Below, in pieces: positions 23,749-30,388 of a stretch of DNA of 30,388 nt. The stretch covers positions 1-30,388 of the IMG/VR virus record IMGVR_UViG_3300042691_034076. One strand, 5' to 3'. The notes below the pieces were generated by a model, which saw only the letters and a list, made by a program, of their open reading frames with translations, did no database searches and had not been told where the DNA came from. A program made the position numbers and the translations under genes. The DNA comes from a virus. Numbering within the stretch: the first letter of the stretch is position 1; every line of letters begins with the position of its first letter.

Positions 23749-23765
23749 AATATATTTATTTAAAA
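23749..23765 (+). promoter_or_regulatory. Candidate late promoter motif before the gene at 23790
   Basis: AATATATTTATTTAAAA is identical over 17 bases to 10909-10925. It lies 24 bases before ATG 23790. A small inverted repeat (ATTGAT 23731-23736 with ATCAAT 23746-23751, T-rich loop) overlaps its left edge and could end the preceding transcript. There is no TTTG box at the -33 distance. Confidence 0.42.
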
Positions 23766-23789
23766 TAAAAAGAATAAAACTAATAAACC

Positions 23790-24476
23790 ATGGGATACTT
23801 AAATAATAGCACAATTACCGTTGATGCTATCTTAACCAAAAAAGGTAGAGAATTGTTAGCACGCGGTAAAGATGAATTTAAAATTACTCAATTTGCATTA
23901 TCAGATGATGAAATTGATTATGATTTGTGGAACCCAGCTCATCCGCTAGGTACAAATTATTATGGAGTAATTATTGAGAATATGCCGATAGTTGAAGCTA
24001 CTGCTAATGAATCAAATATAATGAGATACAAGTTAGTAACGCTTCCGAAAAAGACTGCAAGGATTCCAGTTATCAATGTTCAGCCTGGCACTTCAATTAC
24101 ATTAACGTCCCCAGGACAAACGCAAATTTTAACTCCAACGACTGTTAACTTCGCTGCAGGTAATGCTACGTTAGGATATACAGCAATTCTATCAGATTCA
24201 GACGTTGCAACTCTTCAAGTCGGAACTCCTGTATTAAATGGAGTAAGTCCTACGGTGCCAAGATTTATTGGAGACAGCGAAGCTGCTCAATCTGTATCAG
24301 CTACCGGATTTACATTTAATATTATTGCTAAGCAGCAGTTAATAGCTGATGCTAGAGCAACTATTACAATTATCGGTAATGAAACAGGTGGTAGAGCTAC
24401 TATTCAGTTAACCGTTAAGAAAACTGTATTGGCTACAGCAGCGTTTACTCCAATTGGAAATGCATCGACGTTGTAA
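23790..24476 (+). CDS. Putative virion structural protein, 228 aa
   Basis: A 228-residue protein with a conserved-looking N terminus, LNNSTITVDAILTKKGRELL followed by KFKITQFALSDDEIDYDLWN-like sequence (residues 28-47 here read DEFKITQFALSDDEIDYDLW). Proteins starting this way are found among structural genes of T4-like phages of marine bacteria. The rest is beta-rich and contains an Ig-like or beta-sandwich pattern (VQPGTSITLTSPGQTQILTP, TITIIGNETGGRATIQLTVK). There are no Cys residues or catalytic motifs. It probably belongs to the baseplate or tail periphery; exact role unknown. Confidence 0.68.
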   Translation: MGYLNNSTITVDAILTKKGRELLARGKDEFKITQFALSDDEIDYDLWNPAHPLGTNYYGVIIENMPIVEATANESNIMRYKLVTLPKKTARIPVINVQPGTSITLTSPGQTQILTPTTVNFAAGNATLGYTAILSDSDVATLQVGTPVLNGVSPTVPRFIGDSEAAQSVSATGFTFNIIAKQQLIADARATITIIGNETGGRATIQLTVKKTVLATAAFTPIGNASTL

Positions 24477-24507
24477 TAATTAATTTAAAAAAAAGATAAA
24501 ACACAAT

Positions 24508-25941
24508 ATGGGACTATTTAGAAATTTAGTACGTAATACGGTGCAACAAGCTGCGCCCGCCGTAAGAAATATTATACAGGGAGCGAATCAAATTAGACAG
24601 TCGTCGACTCCGCTTCGTACTGCACTTAATCAAGGCCGAGCTGAATTAGGTCGAGTTGCTGAACGTATTAATGCTGGGCAGCCTATTATAGCTAGACCTA
24701 ATATATCAGGACCGATTGGCAGACCAGCAGCTCCGTTAACGGCTGCAGGACCAACGCCTCAGCAAATAGAAAATGAAATTCAAACCAGAGCTCAAACAAT
24801 TGCGAATAATTTAATTCAACAATTACAGCAGCAACAAGCAGCTGCTGCAAATGGCAGAATTTTTACTCGTTTCAATTTAGCTACAGATGTAATTGAAAAT
24901 CAAAAAGTAATTGTTACTGCCGGATTGTTTGCGAATAATGCAGCTACAATGTCTATGATGTATACGTCATCTGTACAGACGACTACTCAGAAAAAATATT
25001 ATTATGAAGTATATGACAAAAATCCACAAACGGATACAACCTCAACTTCAATTTTTTCTATCGCATATGGACATCGTTTAGGATCAGGATCTGCGGGTGT
25101 CGGTACATTAAACGATTCTCCTACCAGAGCAATCTATTCTCAATATAGATTATTATTACTAAACCCAGACGATACTAAATTTACTTTTGCTGACGGCGCT
25201 GACGCTGATTCAATCTATGCTATTAATTTTAATAGAGCTCGCTTAAAAGATAAATTAGATCAAGGTAACTGGGAGATTTTCTTAACTGATTTAAGTGGAT
25301 CATTCTTTGCACAAAATGTACATACTGGATCAAATGTTATAGCTGCGGGATCTAAAGTAGTTAAATTAATAGACGACTCTGGTGACTTGCAAGAAACGTA
25401 TCAAGTAACGTCTGCGGGTCGAGTGTATAATGTTGTATCTGGATCGTTAATAAGTGGTATATATAACCCGTCAAGTCCTGTATATTATGGATTAGTTTAT
25501 CCGGAGATGGGTATTATCGTATTAAATGGAGCAAAATTAGATTCACAGTTATCATTTAATACAGTTACTGGATCTGGCGAAGATGAAAATGACGTAGCAG
25601 GTGATAATGCATGGAAATTATATACCGCAATGTCAGGCGCGTTAGTATTAGATCGTCAAGATTATGCACTTCAAGCTCGTAACGCAGAAACCGTAACGTC
25701 GACTCATTTCTTTGTTAGGGTAACTAATGGTGAGTATAATTTCTCAAATAATCCGACATTCGTAACTGGATCGTTAGGAGATTTTTCTCAACCAACTTTT
25801 GTTAATGACCCTAAAGTTTATATAACTACCGTAGGTATGTACAATGATAGACAGGAATTGTTAGCAGTTGCGAAACTTTCTCAGCCAATACAAAAATCAT
25901 TCCAAAATGAAGCTTTAATTAAAGTTAAGCTTGATTTTTAA
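24508..25941 (+). CDS. Putative tail/baseplate structural protein, 477 aa
   Basis: A 477-residue protein in three parts. Residues 1-115 are basic, then Pro/Ala/Gln-rich (FRNLVRNTVQQAAPAVRNII; NLIQQLQQQQAAAANGRI), probably an extended tether. Residues about 116-395 are beta-rich (YYYEVYDKNPQTDTTSTSIF; YGLVYPEMGIIVLNGAKLD). The final 70 residues are a module shared with the protein at 26007: EYNFSNNPTF, then VYITTVGMYNDRQELLAVAK, LSQPIQK and LIKVKLDF. This module recurs in structural proteins of T4-like phages of marine bacteria and probably binds a common baseplate site. Exact T4 equivalent is not established. Confidence 0.68.
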   Translation: MGLFRNLVRNTVQQAAPAVRNIIQGANQIRQSSTPLRTALNQGRAELGRVAERINAGQPIIARPNISGPIGRPAAPLTAAGPTPQQIENEIQTRAQTIANNLIQQLQQQQAAAANGRIFTRFNLATDVIENQKVIVTAGLFANNAATMSMMYTSSVQTTTQKKYYYEVYDKNPQTDTTSTSIFSIAYGHRLGSGSAGVGTLNDSPTRAIYSQYRLLLLNPDDTKFTFADGADADSIYAINFNRARLKDKLDQGNWEIFLTDLSGSFFAQNVHTGSNVIAAGSKVVKLIDDSGDLQETYQVTSAGRVYNVVSGSLISGIYNPSSPVYYGLVYPEMGIIVLNGAKLDSQLSFNTVTGSGEDENDVAGDNAWKLYTAMSGALVLDRQDYALQARNAETVTSTHFFVRVTNGEYNFSNNPTFVTGSLGDFSQPTFVNDPKVYITTVGMYNDRQELLAVAKLSQPIQKSFQNEALIKVKLDF

Positions 25942-25963
25942 CGAATAATAAAAATACCAAATA

Positions 25964-25997
25964 ATAGGCTCTTTGATATTTATATTAAAGAGCCTAT
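25964..25997 (+). terminator. Perfect 11-bp hairpin with late-like motif in the loop
   Basis: ATAGGCTCTTT (25964-25974) pairs perfectly with AAAGAGCCTAT (25987-25997) around the 12-base loop GATATTTATATT. The stem is stable, but no T-run follows, so classic intrinsic termination is uncertain. The loop and first bases of the right arm carry the TATTTATATTAAA motif, so the element may combine an RNA stop or 3' stabiliser with a promoter or regulator site. Confidence 0.45.
25975..25989 (+). promoter_or_regulatory. Candidate late promoter motif within hairpin, before 26007
   Basis: GATATTTATATTAAA is identical over 15 bases to 19108-19122. It lies 17 bases before ATG 26007. There is no TTTG box 20 bases upstream. 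Because it sits in the loop of a perfect inverted repeat, a protein binding the repeat could block polymerase. Confidence 0.42.
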
Positions 25998-26006
25998 CTA
26001 CTATAT

Positions 26007-27770
26007 ATGAGTAAACCAGGAGCATTTAAACGAATTCCGCCACGTGATATCACGGTAAGTCCATTCAAGGTATACAAATCTTGGAGATTTACTACGACAT
26101 CTTCTTTAGATGAATATGGAATTGATCGTTTAGTAGCTATTAAACCGGACAAAAGAATATTTGAAGGTCACCCAGTTGCTTTCGGGCATTGGACTACAAT
26201 ACGTGACACTGGATCGTTTTTAGTAAACACAAAAAATGATAAAGAAGCGTCATTAATTTGGTATAGCATTGATCATTTATACTATAAAAGAACTGGCGCA
26301 CCATTTGACACGTTTGGATTTTCAGATCCTGAAAAAATCGAGCGTATGATGTATGACGAAGCTTTTATATTAAGCGTTCCACAAAAAATGTATGGAGAGC
26401 AGATTAAAGCAGGATCAGTAAAATTGTATTTAAAAAATTCACAATTAAATGATATTACAATGTCATTAGTTGACGACGGCCGCGGCAATTTAATTGATAC
26501 TGCCTTAAGTTCGTCAATATCTAATGAAATTTTTTATTTAGGATTTAATAGTTATACATACGGAAGATTATATTCAGATTCTGTGCCAGTAGAAACGCTT
26601 AATGATAGTTCTACAAATTCAATGCATGTTGATACTATTATTCCTAATTTATCAGTTCCTAGTAAGAACGTTAGGATAGTGCCTAGATACAATTTACCTT
26701 CAAGCTCAATTCAATGGGGCAATGCTGCTTATTTTTCTGGTAATGGATACATGCGCGTACCAAATAATGAATATCTTAATTTTAAAATAGACCAAGACTT
26801 TGCAATATCATTATGGGTGCATAGAGTTGCTGCAAACTCTGAAGATTCATACATACTTTCAAAAAGAACAACAGGAGTTGGTGAATATTTTAATAGAGCT
26901 TTAGGTAAAGTAGTTGTAGACGACGTAAACTATAAAATATCACAATATCCATTTGATATATATTTTAAAGGGTCTTCTGGAAATTTAGTCTGTCGACAGT
27001 CTTCCGCTGCAAATGTTGTTGCATTAGAATCTTCAAACATTCCTGTAGGATCTAGAAGTCACGTATTATTTAATAAGACAGGATCTAAATTAGAATTGTA
27101 CGTTAATGGGCAATTAAATGCTTCGTCAAGTATTAATATTGAAGATGGATTTACACAAAACGAAGCTGACATATTTATTGGCTCGCTAGGGTTAGATAAC
27201 ACCCGTAATGCTAAAAATGCATTCTCCGGCGCGTTAGATGAAATAATGATATTTAATAAAGGATTAAATTCGGATGAAGCTTTACAATTAGCATTTACAG
27301 GATCAATGAATTTAATGACTACAAATACTAATGTAATAGGTAATGTATTTTATGAACATGGATTAATTGTAATATCAGATCCTAGACCTAAATATGGCAC
27401 TAGCGACTATAGAATGTTTAATGATGTATTGTTAGATTCAAATACAAACACAAATTTACCTTCTTATTTAGAATCAATTCGTTTTGAATTTAATTCTCAA
27501 ATTACAATTTATGAGCATGAATATGTAATTAAAATACGAGAAGATGAATTTAACTTTACGACAAATCCTACAATAAGAAAAAATAACGATCCTAATTCGC
27601 AGCTTCCAAAAGATTTTGTATCCAATCCAAAATTTGCTCCTTATATAACTACAATAGGACTTTATAATAAAAACGCAGAATTAGTAGCAATTGCAAAATT
27701 AGCATCGCCAATACATAAACGAGATGACGTCGACTTAAATATATTAGTAAAATTTGACGTAATGACCTAA
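26007..27770 (+). CDS. Structural protein with LamG/concanavalin-like domain
   Basis: A 587-residue protein. The N terminus (PGAFKRIPPRDITVSPFKVY) and following segment (SWRFTTTSSLDEYGIDRLVA) look like a baseplate-attachment region. Residues about 240-430 form a LamG-like jelly roll: AAYFSGNGYMRVPNNEYLNF, FAISLWVHRVA, KLELYVNGQLNASSSI and FSGALDEIMIFNKGLNSDEA, the usual order for LamG-3 domains, often sugar-binding. The C-terminal 80 residues are the module shared with the protein at 24508 (EFNFTTNPTI, YITTIGLYNKNAELVAIAK, LASPIHK, ILVKFDV). It is a candidate peripheral baseplate or receptor-contact protein. Confidence 0.75.
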   Translation: MSKPGAFKRIPPRDITVSPFKVYKSWRFTTTSSLDEYGIDRLVAIKPDKRIFEGHPVAFGHWTTIRDTGSFLVNTKNDKEASLIWYSIDHLYYKRTGAPFDTFGFSDPEKIERMMYDEAFILSVPQKMYGEQIKAGSVKLYLKNSQLNDITMSLVDDGRGNLIDTALSSSISNEIFYLGFNSYTYGRLYSDSVPVETLNDSSTNSMHVDTIIPNLSVPSKNVRIVPRYNLPSSSIQWGNAAYFSGNGYMRVPNNEYLNFKIDQDFAISLWVHRVAANSEDSYILSKRTTGVGEYFNRALGKVVVDDVNYKISQYPFDIYFKGSSGNLVCRQSSAANVVALESSNIPVGSRSHVLFNKTGSKLELYVNGQLNASSSINIEDGFTQNEADIFIGSLGLDNTRNAKNAFSGALDEIMIFNKGLNSDEALQLAFTGSMNLMTTNTNVIGNVFYEHGLIVISDPRPKYGTSDYRMFNDVLLDSNTNTNLPSYLESIRFEFNSQITIYEHEYVIKIREDEFNFTTNPTIRKNNDPNSQLPKDFVSNPKFAPYITTIGLYNKNAELVAIAKLASPIHKRDDVDLNILVKFDVMT

Positions 27771-27786
27771 ATTAAAATAAAAAGTT

Positions 27787-28188
27787 ATGAGAAGAAAAAA
27801 GTTTACGACAAAACAAGTGGCCGCTAAATATGGATTTCGCAGCGGGTTAGAAATGAAAATTGACGAATCACTTAAAAATCAAGGTATTGATGGTGAGTAT
27901 GAACAGCATATTATACAATATACTAAACCAGAAACTCATCATAAATATCATCCTGACTTTAAATTACCTAATGGTATATTTGTAGAAACTAAAGGAAGAT
28001 TTTTAGCTGACGATCGTAAAAAACATTTACTAATAAAAGCACAACATCCTGAATTAGATATTCGATTTCTATTTCAAAATTCTAAAACTAAAATTAGTAA
28101 AGCGTCTAAAACTACATATGCAGATTGGTGTATAAAGCATGGATTTCAATTTGCAGACAAAGAAATTCCTAACGACTGGCTTGTGTGA
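27787..28188 (+). CDS. Holliday-junction resolvase, T7 endonuclease I-like
   Basis: A 133-residue protein clearly related to T7 gp3 (endonuclease I, 149 aa). Shared stretches include FRSGLE (17-22), YHPDFKLPNGIFVETKG (54-70), DDRKKHLLIKAQHPELDIRF (75-94) and KHGFQFADKEIP (117-128). The active site of the PD-(D/E)xK nuclease is intact: E22, D57, E67 and K69 correspond to T7 E20, D55, E65 and K67. The dimer cuts four-way junctions and branched DNA, resolving recombination intermediates before packaging. T4 uses the unrelated endonuclease VII (gp49), so this appears to be a swap. It lies between the tail block and the primase gene. The start context AAAAAGTTATG is typical. Confidence 0.94.
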   Translation: MRRKKFTTKQVAAKYGFRSGLEMKIDESLKNQGIDGEYEQHIIQYTKPETHHKYHPDFKLPNGIFVETKGRFLADDRKKHLLIKAQHPELDIRFLFQNSKTKISKASKTTYADWCIKHGFQFADKEIPNDWLV

Positions 28189-28220
28189 TTTGTAATTTAG
28201 TATTTATTTTCTTATATTAC
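28189..28220 (+). promoter_or_regulatory. Candidate host-type promoter for the primase operon (TTTG-N20-TATATTAC)
   Basis: TTTG at 28189-28192 (starting directly after the preceding stop codon) and TATATTAC at 28213-28220 are separated by exactly 20 bases, as at 4686, 5509 and 8409. The -7 box ends only five bases before ATG 28226, so the transcript for the primase would be nearly leaderless. A TATTTATT motif also lies in between (28201-28208). Confidence 0.42.
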
Positions 28221-28225
28221 TAAAG

Positions 28226-29170
28226 ATGATAAATACTAAGTTAATTCAATTATTAGAATCTGTAGTAGGTAAAGGCAAAGTTACTAACAAAGGTAATATT
28301 GCACATCATTGCCCATTTTGTCAGTCATCAAGAAAAAAACTTGAAATACAGACAAATACAAATGATAAAGGAGAAAATCCATGGCACTGTTGGGTTTGTA
28401 ATAAATCAGGAAAGAAGCTTTCTTCACTATTCAAATCACTTAACGTAAACCGTGATAAATTAACGGAGCTATACAATTTACTTAACATCCTCCCTAAATA
28501 TAGTAGTAGAGAGATCGACAGTAACAATCAAAGTACGACAGTTCTCGAATTGCCTAAAGAGTATATTCCGTTATATCAACATTCAGATTCAATTGAATAT
28601 AAAAATGCTATACATTATTTAAGAGCTAAAAGAAAAATTACTTTATCTGAAATAGTTAAGTATGGAATTGGATATTGCGAATCAGGAGAGTATGCTAAAA
28701 AGATAATTATACCTTCATACGATGAAACAGGTAAATTAAATTTCTTTGTAGGCAGAGCTTATTACGACGTAGACTTTAAACATAAAAATCCAGATCATTC
28801 TAAAAATTGTGTCGGCTTTGAATTGTTTATTAATTGGAGTTTACCTTTAGTGCTCGTTGAAGGTGCGTTCGACGCAATTGCAGTTAGACGAAATGCAATT
28901 CCACTATTTGGAAAAACTATATCTGAAAATTTACGTAAAAAGATAATTGAAAATAAAGTATCAAAATTATACATTTGTTTAGATAAAGACGCTCAAAAGC
29001 AAGCATTAGAGCATGCCGAGTATTTTATGAACAATGGAGTTGAAGTTTATTTTGTAGATTTAAAAGAAAAAGATCCTGCAGAAATAGGATTTGAAACTAT
29101 GTGCAAATTAATTAAAGAAACTCAACCATTAACCTTTTCAAAATTTATAGAATATAAATTATTTATATGA
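28226..29170 (+). CDS. DNA primase, DnaG/T4 gp61 type
   Basis: A 314-residue primase, near the size of T4 gp61 (342 aa). An N-terminal zinc-binding domain of the CHC2 type is seen: HHCPFCQSS (27-35) and WHCWVCNKSGK (53-63), with C29, C32, C55 and C58 (H28 and H54 alternative) as ligands. The polymerase core follows (about 125-200, AIHYLRAKRKITLSEIVKYG). The TOPRIM fold has LVLVEGAFDAIAV (E212 as the conserved acid) and LYICLDKDAQ (D253, D255). It synthesises RNA primers for lagging-strand replication together with a helicase not in the window. The stop overlaps the next ATG (ATGA), coupling it to the SbcDC-like gene. Confidence 0.92.
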   Translation: MINTKLIQLLESVVGKGKVTNKGNIAHHCPFCQSSRKKLEIQTNTNDKGENPWHCWVCNKSGKKLSSLFKSLNVNRDKLTELYNLLNILPKYSSREIDSNNQSTTVLELPKEYIPLYQHSDSIEYKNAIHYLRAKRKITLSEIVKYGIGYCESGEYAKKIIIPSYDETGKLNFFVGRAYYDVDFKHKNPDHSKNCVGFELFINWSLPLVLVEGAFDAIAVRRNAIPLFGKTISENLRKKIIENKVSKLYICLDKDAQKQALEHAEYFMNNGVEVYFVDLKEKDPAEIGFETMCKLIKETQPLTFSKFIEYKLFI

Positions 29171-30388
29171 TAACAAAAATTAACATTGGAATTGATCGCA
29201 TTGATAAAATTTATCATTTAGCTGACATTCATATTAGAAATTTAAAAAGACATCAAGAGTATAAAACTGTATTTAGTCGTACCGTTGAAGCTATTAAAGC
29301 AACATTAACTCCTAATGATGTTATATTTTTAGGGGGTGATATCGTTCACGCTAAGACAGATATGACTCCGGAATTGGTTCAGTCTGTTCAAGAGTTTTTT
29401 AAACAGTTCGCAGATTTAGCTCCGACAATTTTAATTACAGGAAATCACGATTGCAACTTAAATAACAAATCTAGATTAGATGCCTTAACTCCAATTGTCA
29501 ATGCACTTAATCACCCAAACTTACATTATTTAAAAGATTCTGGGGTATATCAATTAGCCGATAAACACTTTACTGTTATGTCTGTCTTTGATAAACCAAA
29601 AGATTTTATTCGTGCAGATTCATTTAATGCTGACTATAAAATTGCACTACATCATGGCGCAGTTAATAATGCAATGACTGATATTGGATTTAGGTTGCAA
29701 AATGATCATGTAGATATTGATATGTTCAATGGATACCAATTAACTTTGTTAGGAGATATTCATAAACCAGCTCAATTTTTAAATGATGCTAAGACTATTG
29801 CATATCCAGGAAGTTTAATTCAACAAAACCATGCAGAAGCTTTAATTCATGGAATGTTAGTATGGGATACAGCTACACAAAAATCAGAATTTGTAGCAAT
29901 TCCAAATGACATTTGTTATTATACATTGGAAATTGAAAATGGCATTCAGCCTGCAATGCCAATGGAATTAAATGGAAAAACAATTCGATTGCGAGTTAAA
30001 GTAAGAAATACAGAATCTGCAGATTTAAAACGTATTATTGCAGAAGTTAAATCAGTATTTAATATTGAAGAATACACTATACAAAAAATAAATGACTTTA
30101 CAAATAATAAAAATAGAGTTCAAAAAATTAATATAGGGGATGTACGGGACGTTGAACATCAAAATGATTTAATAACTAAATTCTTAGATAATAAATTTGC
30201 ACTTGATAATGTAATGTTAGACGGTATTCGTCATGTAAATCGAACAGTTAATTCAAGTTTACCTAAATTGGAAATTTCTAGAAATGTATCTTGGATTCCA
30301 AAGAAATTTGAATTTTCAAATATGTTTAGTTATGGAGTTGATAATGTAATTGACTTTACTAATATGCGTGGAGTGTATGGAATTTTTG
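29167..30388 (+). CDS. SbcD/Mre11-like nuclease fused in frame to an SbcC/Rad50-like ATPase (3' end outside window)
   Basis: The ATG overlaps the primase stop (ATGA) and the frame stays open to the window end, 407 residues. The first 340 or so are an SbcD/T4 gp47-type metallophosphatase: HLADIHIR (17-24), FLGGDIVH (54-61), ITGNHD (90-95), ALHHGA (160-165) and LLGDIHKP (194-201), the five motifs binding two metal ions. T4 gp47 ends at 339 aa. Here the frame continues, and residues 374-407 (NVSWIPKKFEFSNMFSYG, DNVIDFTNMRGVYGIF) match the start of SbcC/Rad50/gp46 proteins just before the Walker A loop. The two recombination subunits thus appear as one polypeptide. The complex resects DNA ends for recombination-dependent replication. 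Confidence 0.88.
   Translation, partial: MITKINIGIDRIDKIYHLADIHIRNLKRHQEYKTVFSRTVEAIKATLTPNDVIFLGGDIVHAKTDMTPELVQSVQEFFKQFADLAPTILITGNHDCNLNNKSRLDALTPIVNALNHPNLHYLKDSGVYQLADKHFTVMSVFDKPKDFIRADSFNADYKIALHHGAVNNAMTDIGFRLQNDHVDIDMFNGYQLTLLGDIHKPAQFLNDAKTIAYPGSLIQQNHAEALIHGMLVWDTATQKSEFVAIPNDICYYTLEIENGIQPAMPMELNGKTIRLRVKVRNTESADLKRIIAEVKSVFNIEEYTIQKINDFTNNKNRVQKINIGDVRDVEHQNDLITKFLDNKFALDNVMLDGIRHVNRTVNSSLPKLEISRNVSWIPKKFEFSNMFSYGVDNVIDFTNMRGVYGIF

Noticed and set aside
23731-23751. ATTGAT/ATCAAT inverted repeat as a strong terminator
   Set aside because: A six-pair A+T-rich stem with the T-run in the loop instead of after the stem; noted only as a weak element next to the late-like motif.
10909-25989. 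T4-type late promoter TATAAATA read on the + strand
   Set aside because: The gap motif is TATTTAT on the + strand; its complement resembles the T4 sequence but would point away from the genes, so I do not call it the T4 promoter itself.
1404-28225. tRNA genes in the gaps
   Set aside because: All gaps are under about 120 bases and none shows the cloverleaf arms or the GTTCRA T-loop pattern.
252-28527. Open frames on the minus strand and out-of-frame + strand frames (e.g. 12403-12068, 22892-22620, 4315-4497)
   Set aside because: All lie opposite or inside well-supported genes, lack start context and protein-family features, and mirror the codon pattern or repeats of the true gene.

Overview
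The window looks like part of the genome of a lytic, T4-related contractile-tailed phage, most likely of a Bacteroidota (flavobacterium-like) host. The tail genes (spike/hub, gp25, gp6), a gp55-type late sigma factor, and primase and SbcCD-type recombination genes are those of the T4 supergroup. The host guess rests on three things: strong A+T richness; starts with no Shine-Dalgarno sequence but a repeated AATAARTTATG context; and four promoter-like sites of the form TTTG-N20-TAYATT, close to the Bacteroidota housekeeping promoter (TTTG / TAnnTTTG). The host is inferred, not shown. All 35 well-supported genes lie on the + strand and are tightly packed, many overlapping by 1 to 14 bases. I found no tRNA, rRNA, CRISPR array or insertion sequence.

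Layout. 1-833: 3' end of an ATP-dependent DNA ligase and a small SH3-like protein. 861-1403: membrane-anchored lytic transglycosylase, followed by an unusually GC-rich structured stretch ending in an intrinsic terminator (about 1432-1496). 1520-4685: small unknown proteins around a probable SAM-dependent methyltransferase. 4790-6472: accessory genes for an Hsp20 chaperone and a UV-damage endonuclease. 6582-10910: a 59-aa protein, a membrane/coiled-coil protein, a putative zinc protein, a ClpP-type protease, an HD-domain hydrolase, a small membrane protein and the late sigma factor. 10931-27770: the baseplate/tail block: spike/hub with a C-terminal CHAP-like domain, gp25, gp6, a structural protein, a lectin-domain protein with an S74-like module, a 1528-aa tail protein with P2 gpI-like and LamG-like segments plus a KGVID repeat array, and three more structural proteins. 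27787-30388: replication/recombination genes: a T7 endonuclease I-type resolvase, a DnaG/gp61-type primase, and an SbcD nuclease that runs in frame into the start of an SbcC/Rad50 ATPase (cut by the window end).

Working together. The ligase, primase, resolvase, SbcDC and UV endonuclease would replicate, recombine and repair phage DNA. Hsp20 and ClpP would manage protein quality or processing. The gp55-like sigma factor sits just before the structural genes. Several structural genes are preceded by a TATTTAT-centred motif without a -33 box, while the four TTTG-N20 sites precede hsp20, uvsE, clpP and the primase. This suggests separate early/middle and late promoter classes.

Most interesting points: the SbcD-SbcC fusion; the spike/hub protein with an internal S74-like SDRRLK module followed by a CHAP-like domain whose expected catalytic Cys is Ser; the same S74-like module reused in a lectin-domain tail protein; the two promoter classes; and the structured RNA near 1432-1496.
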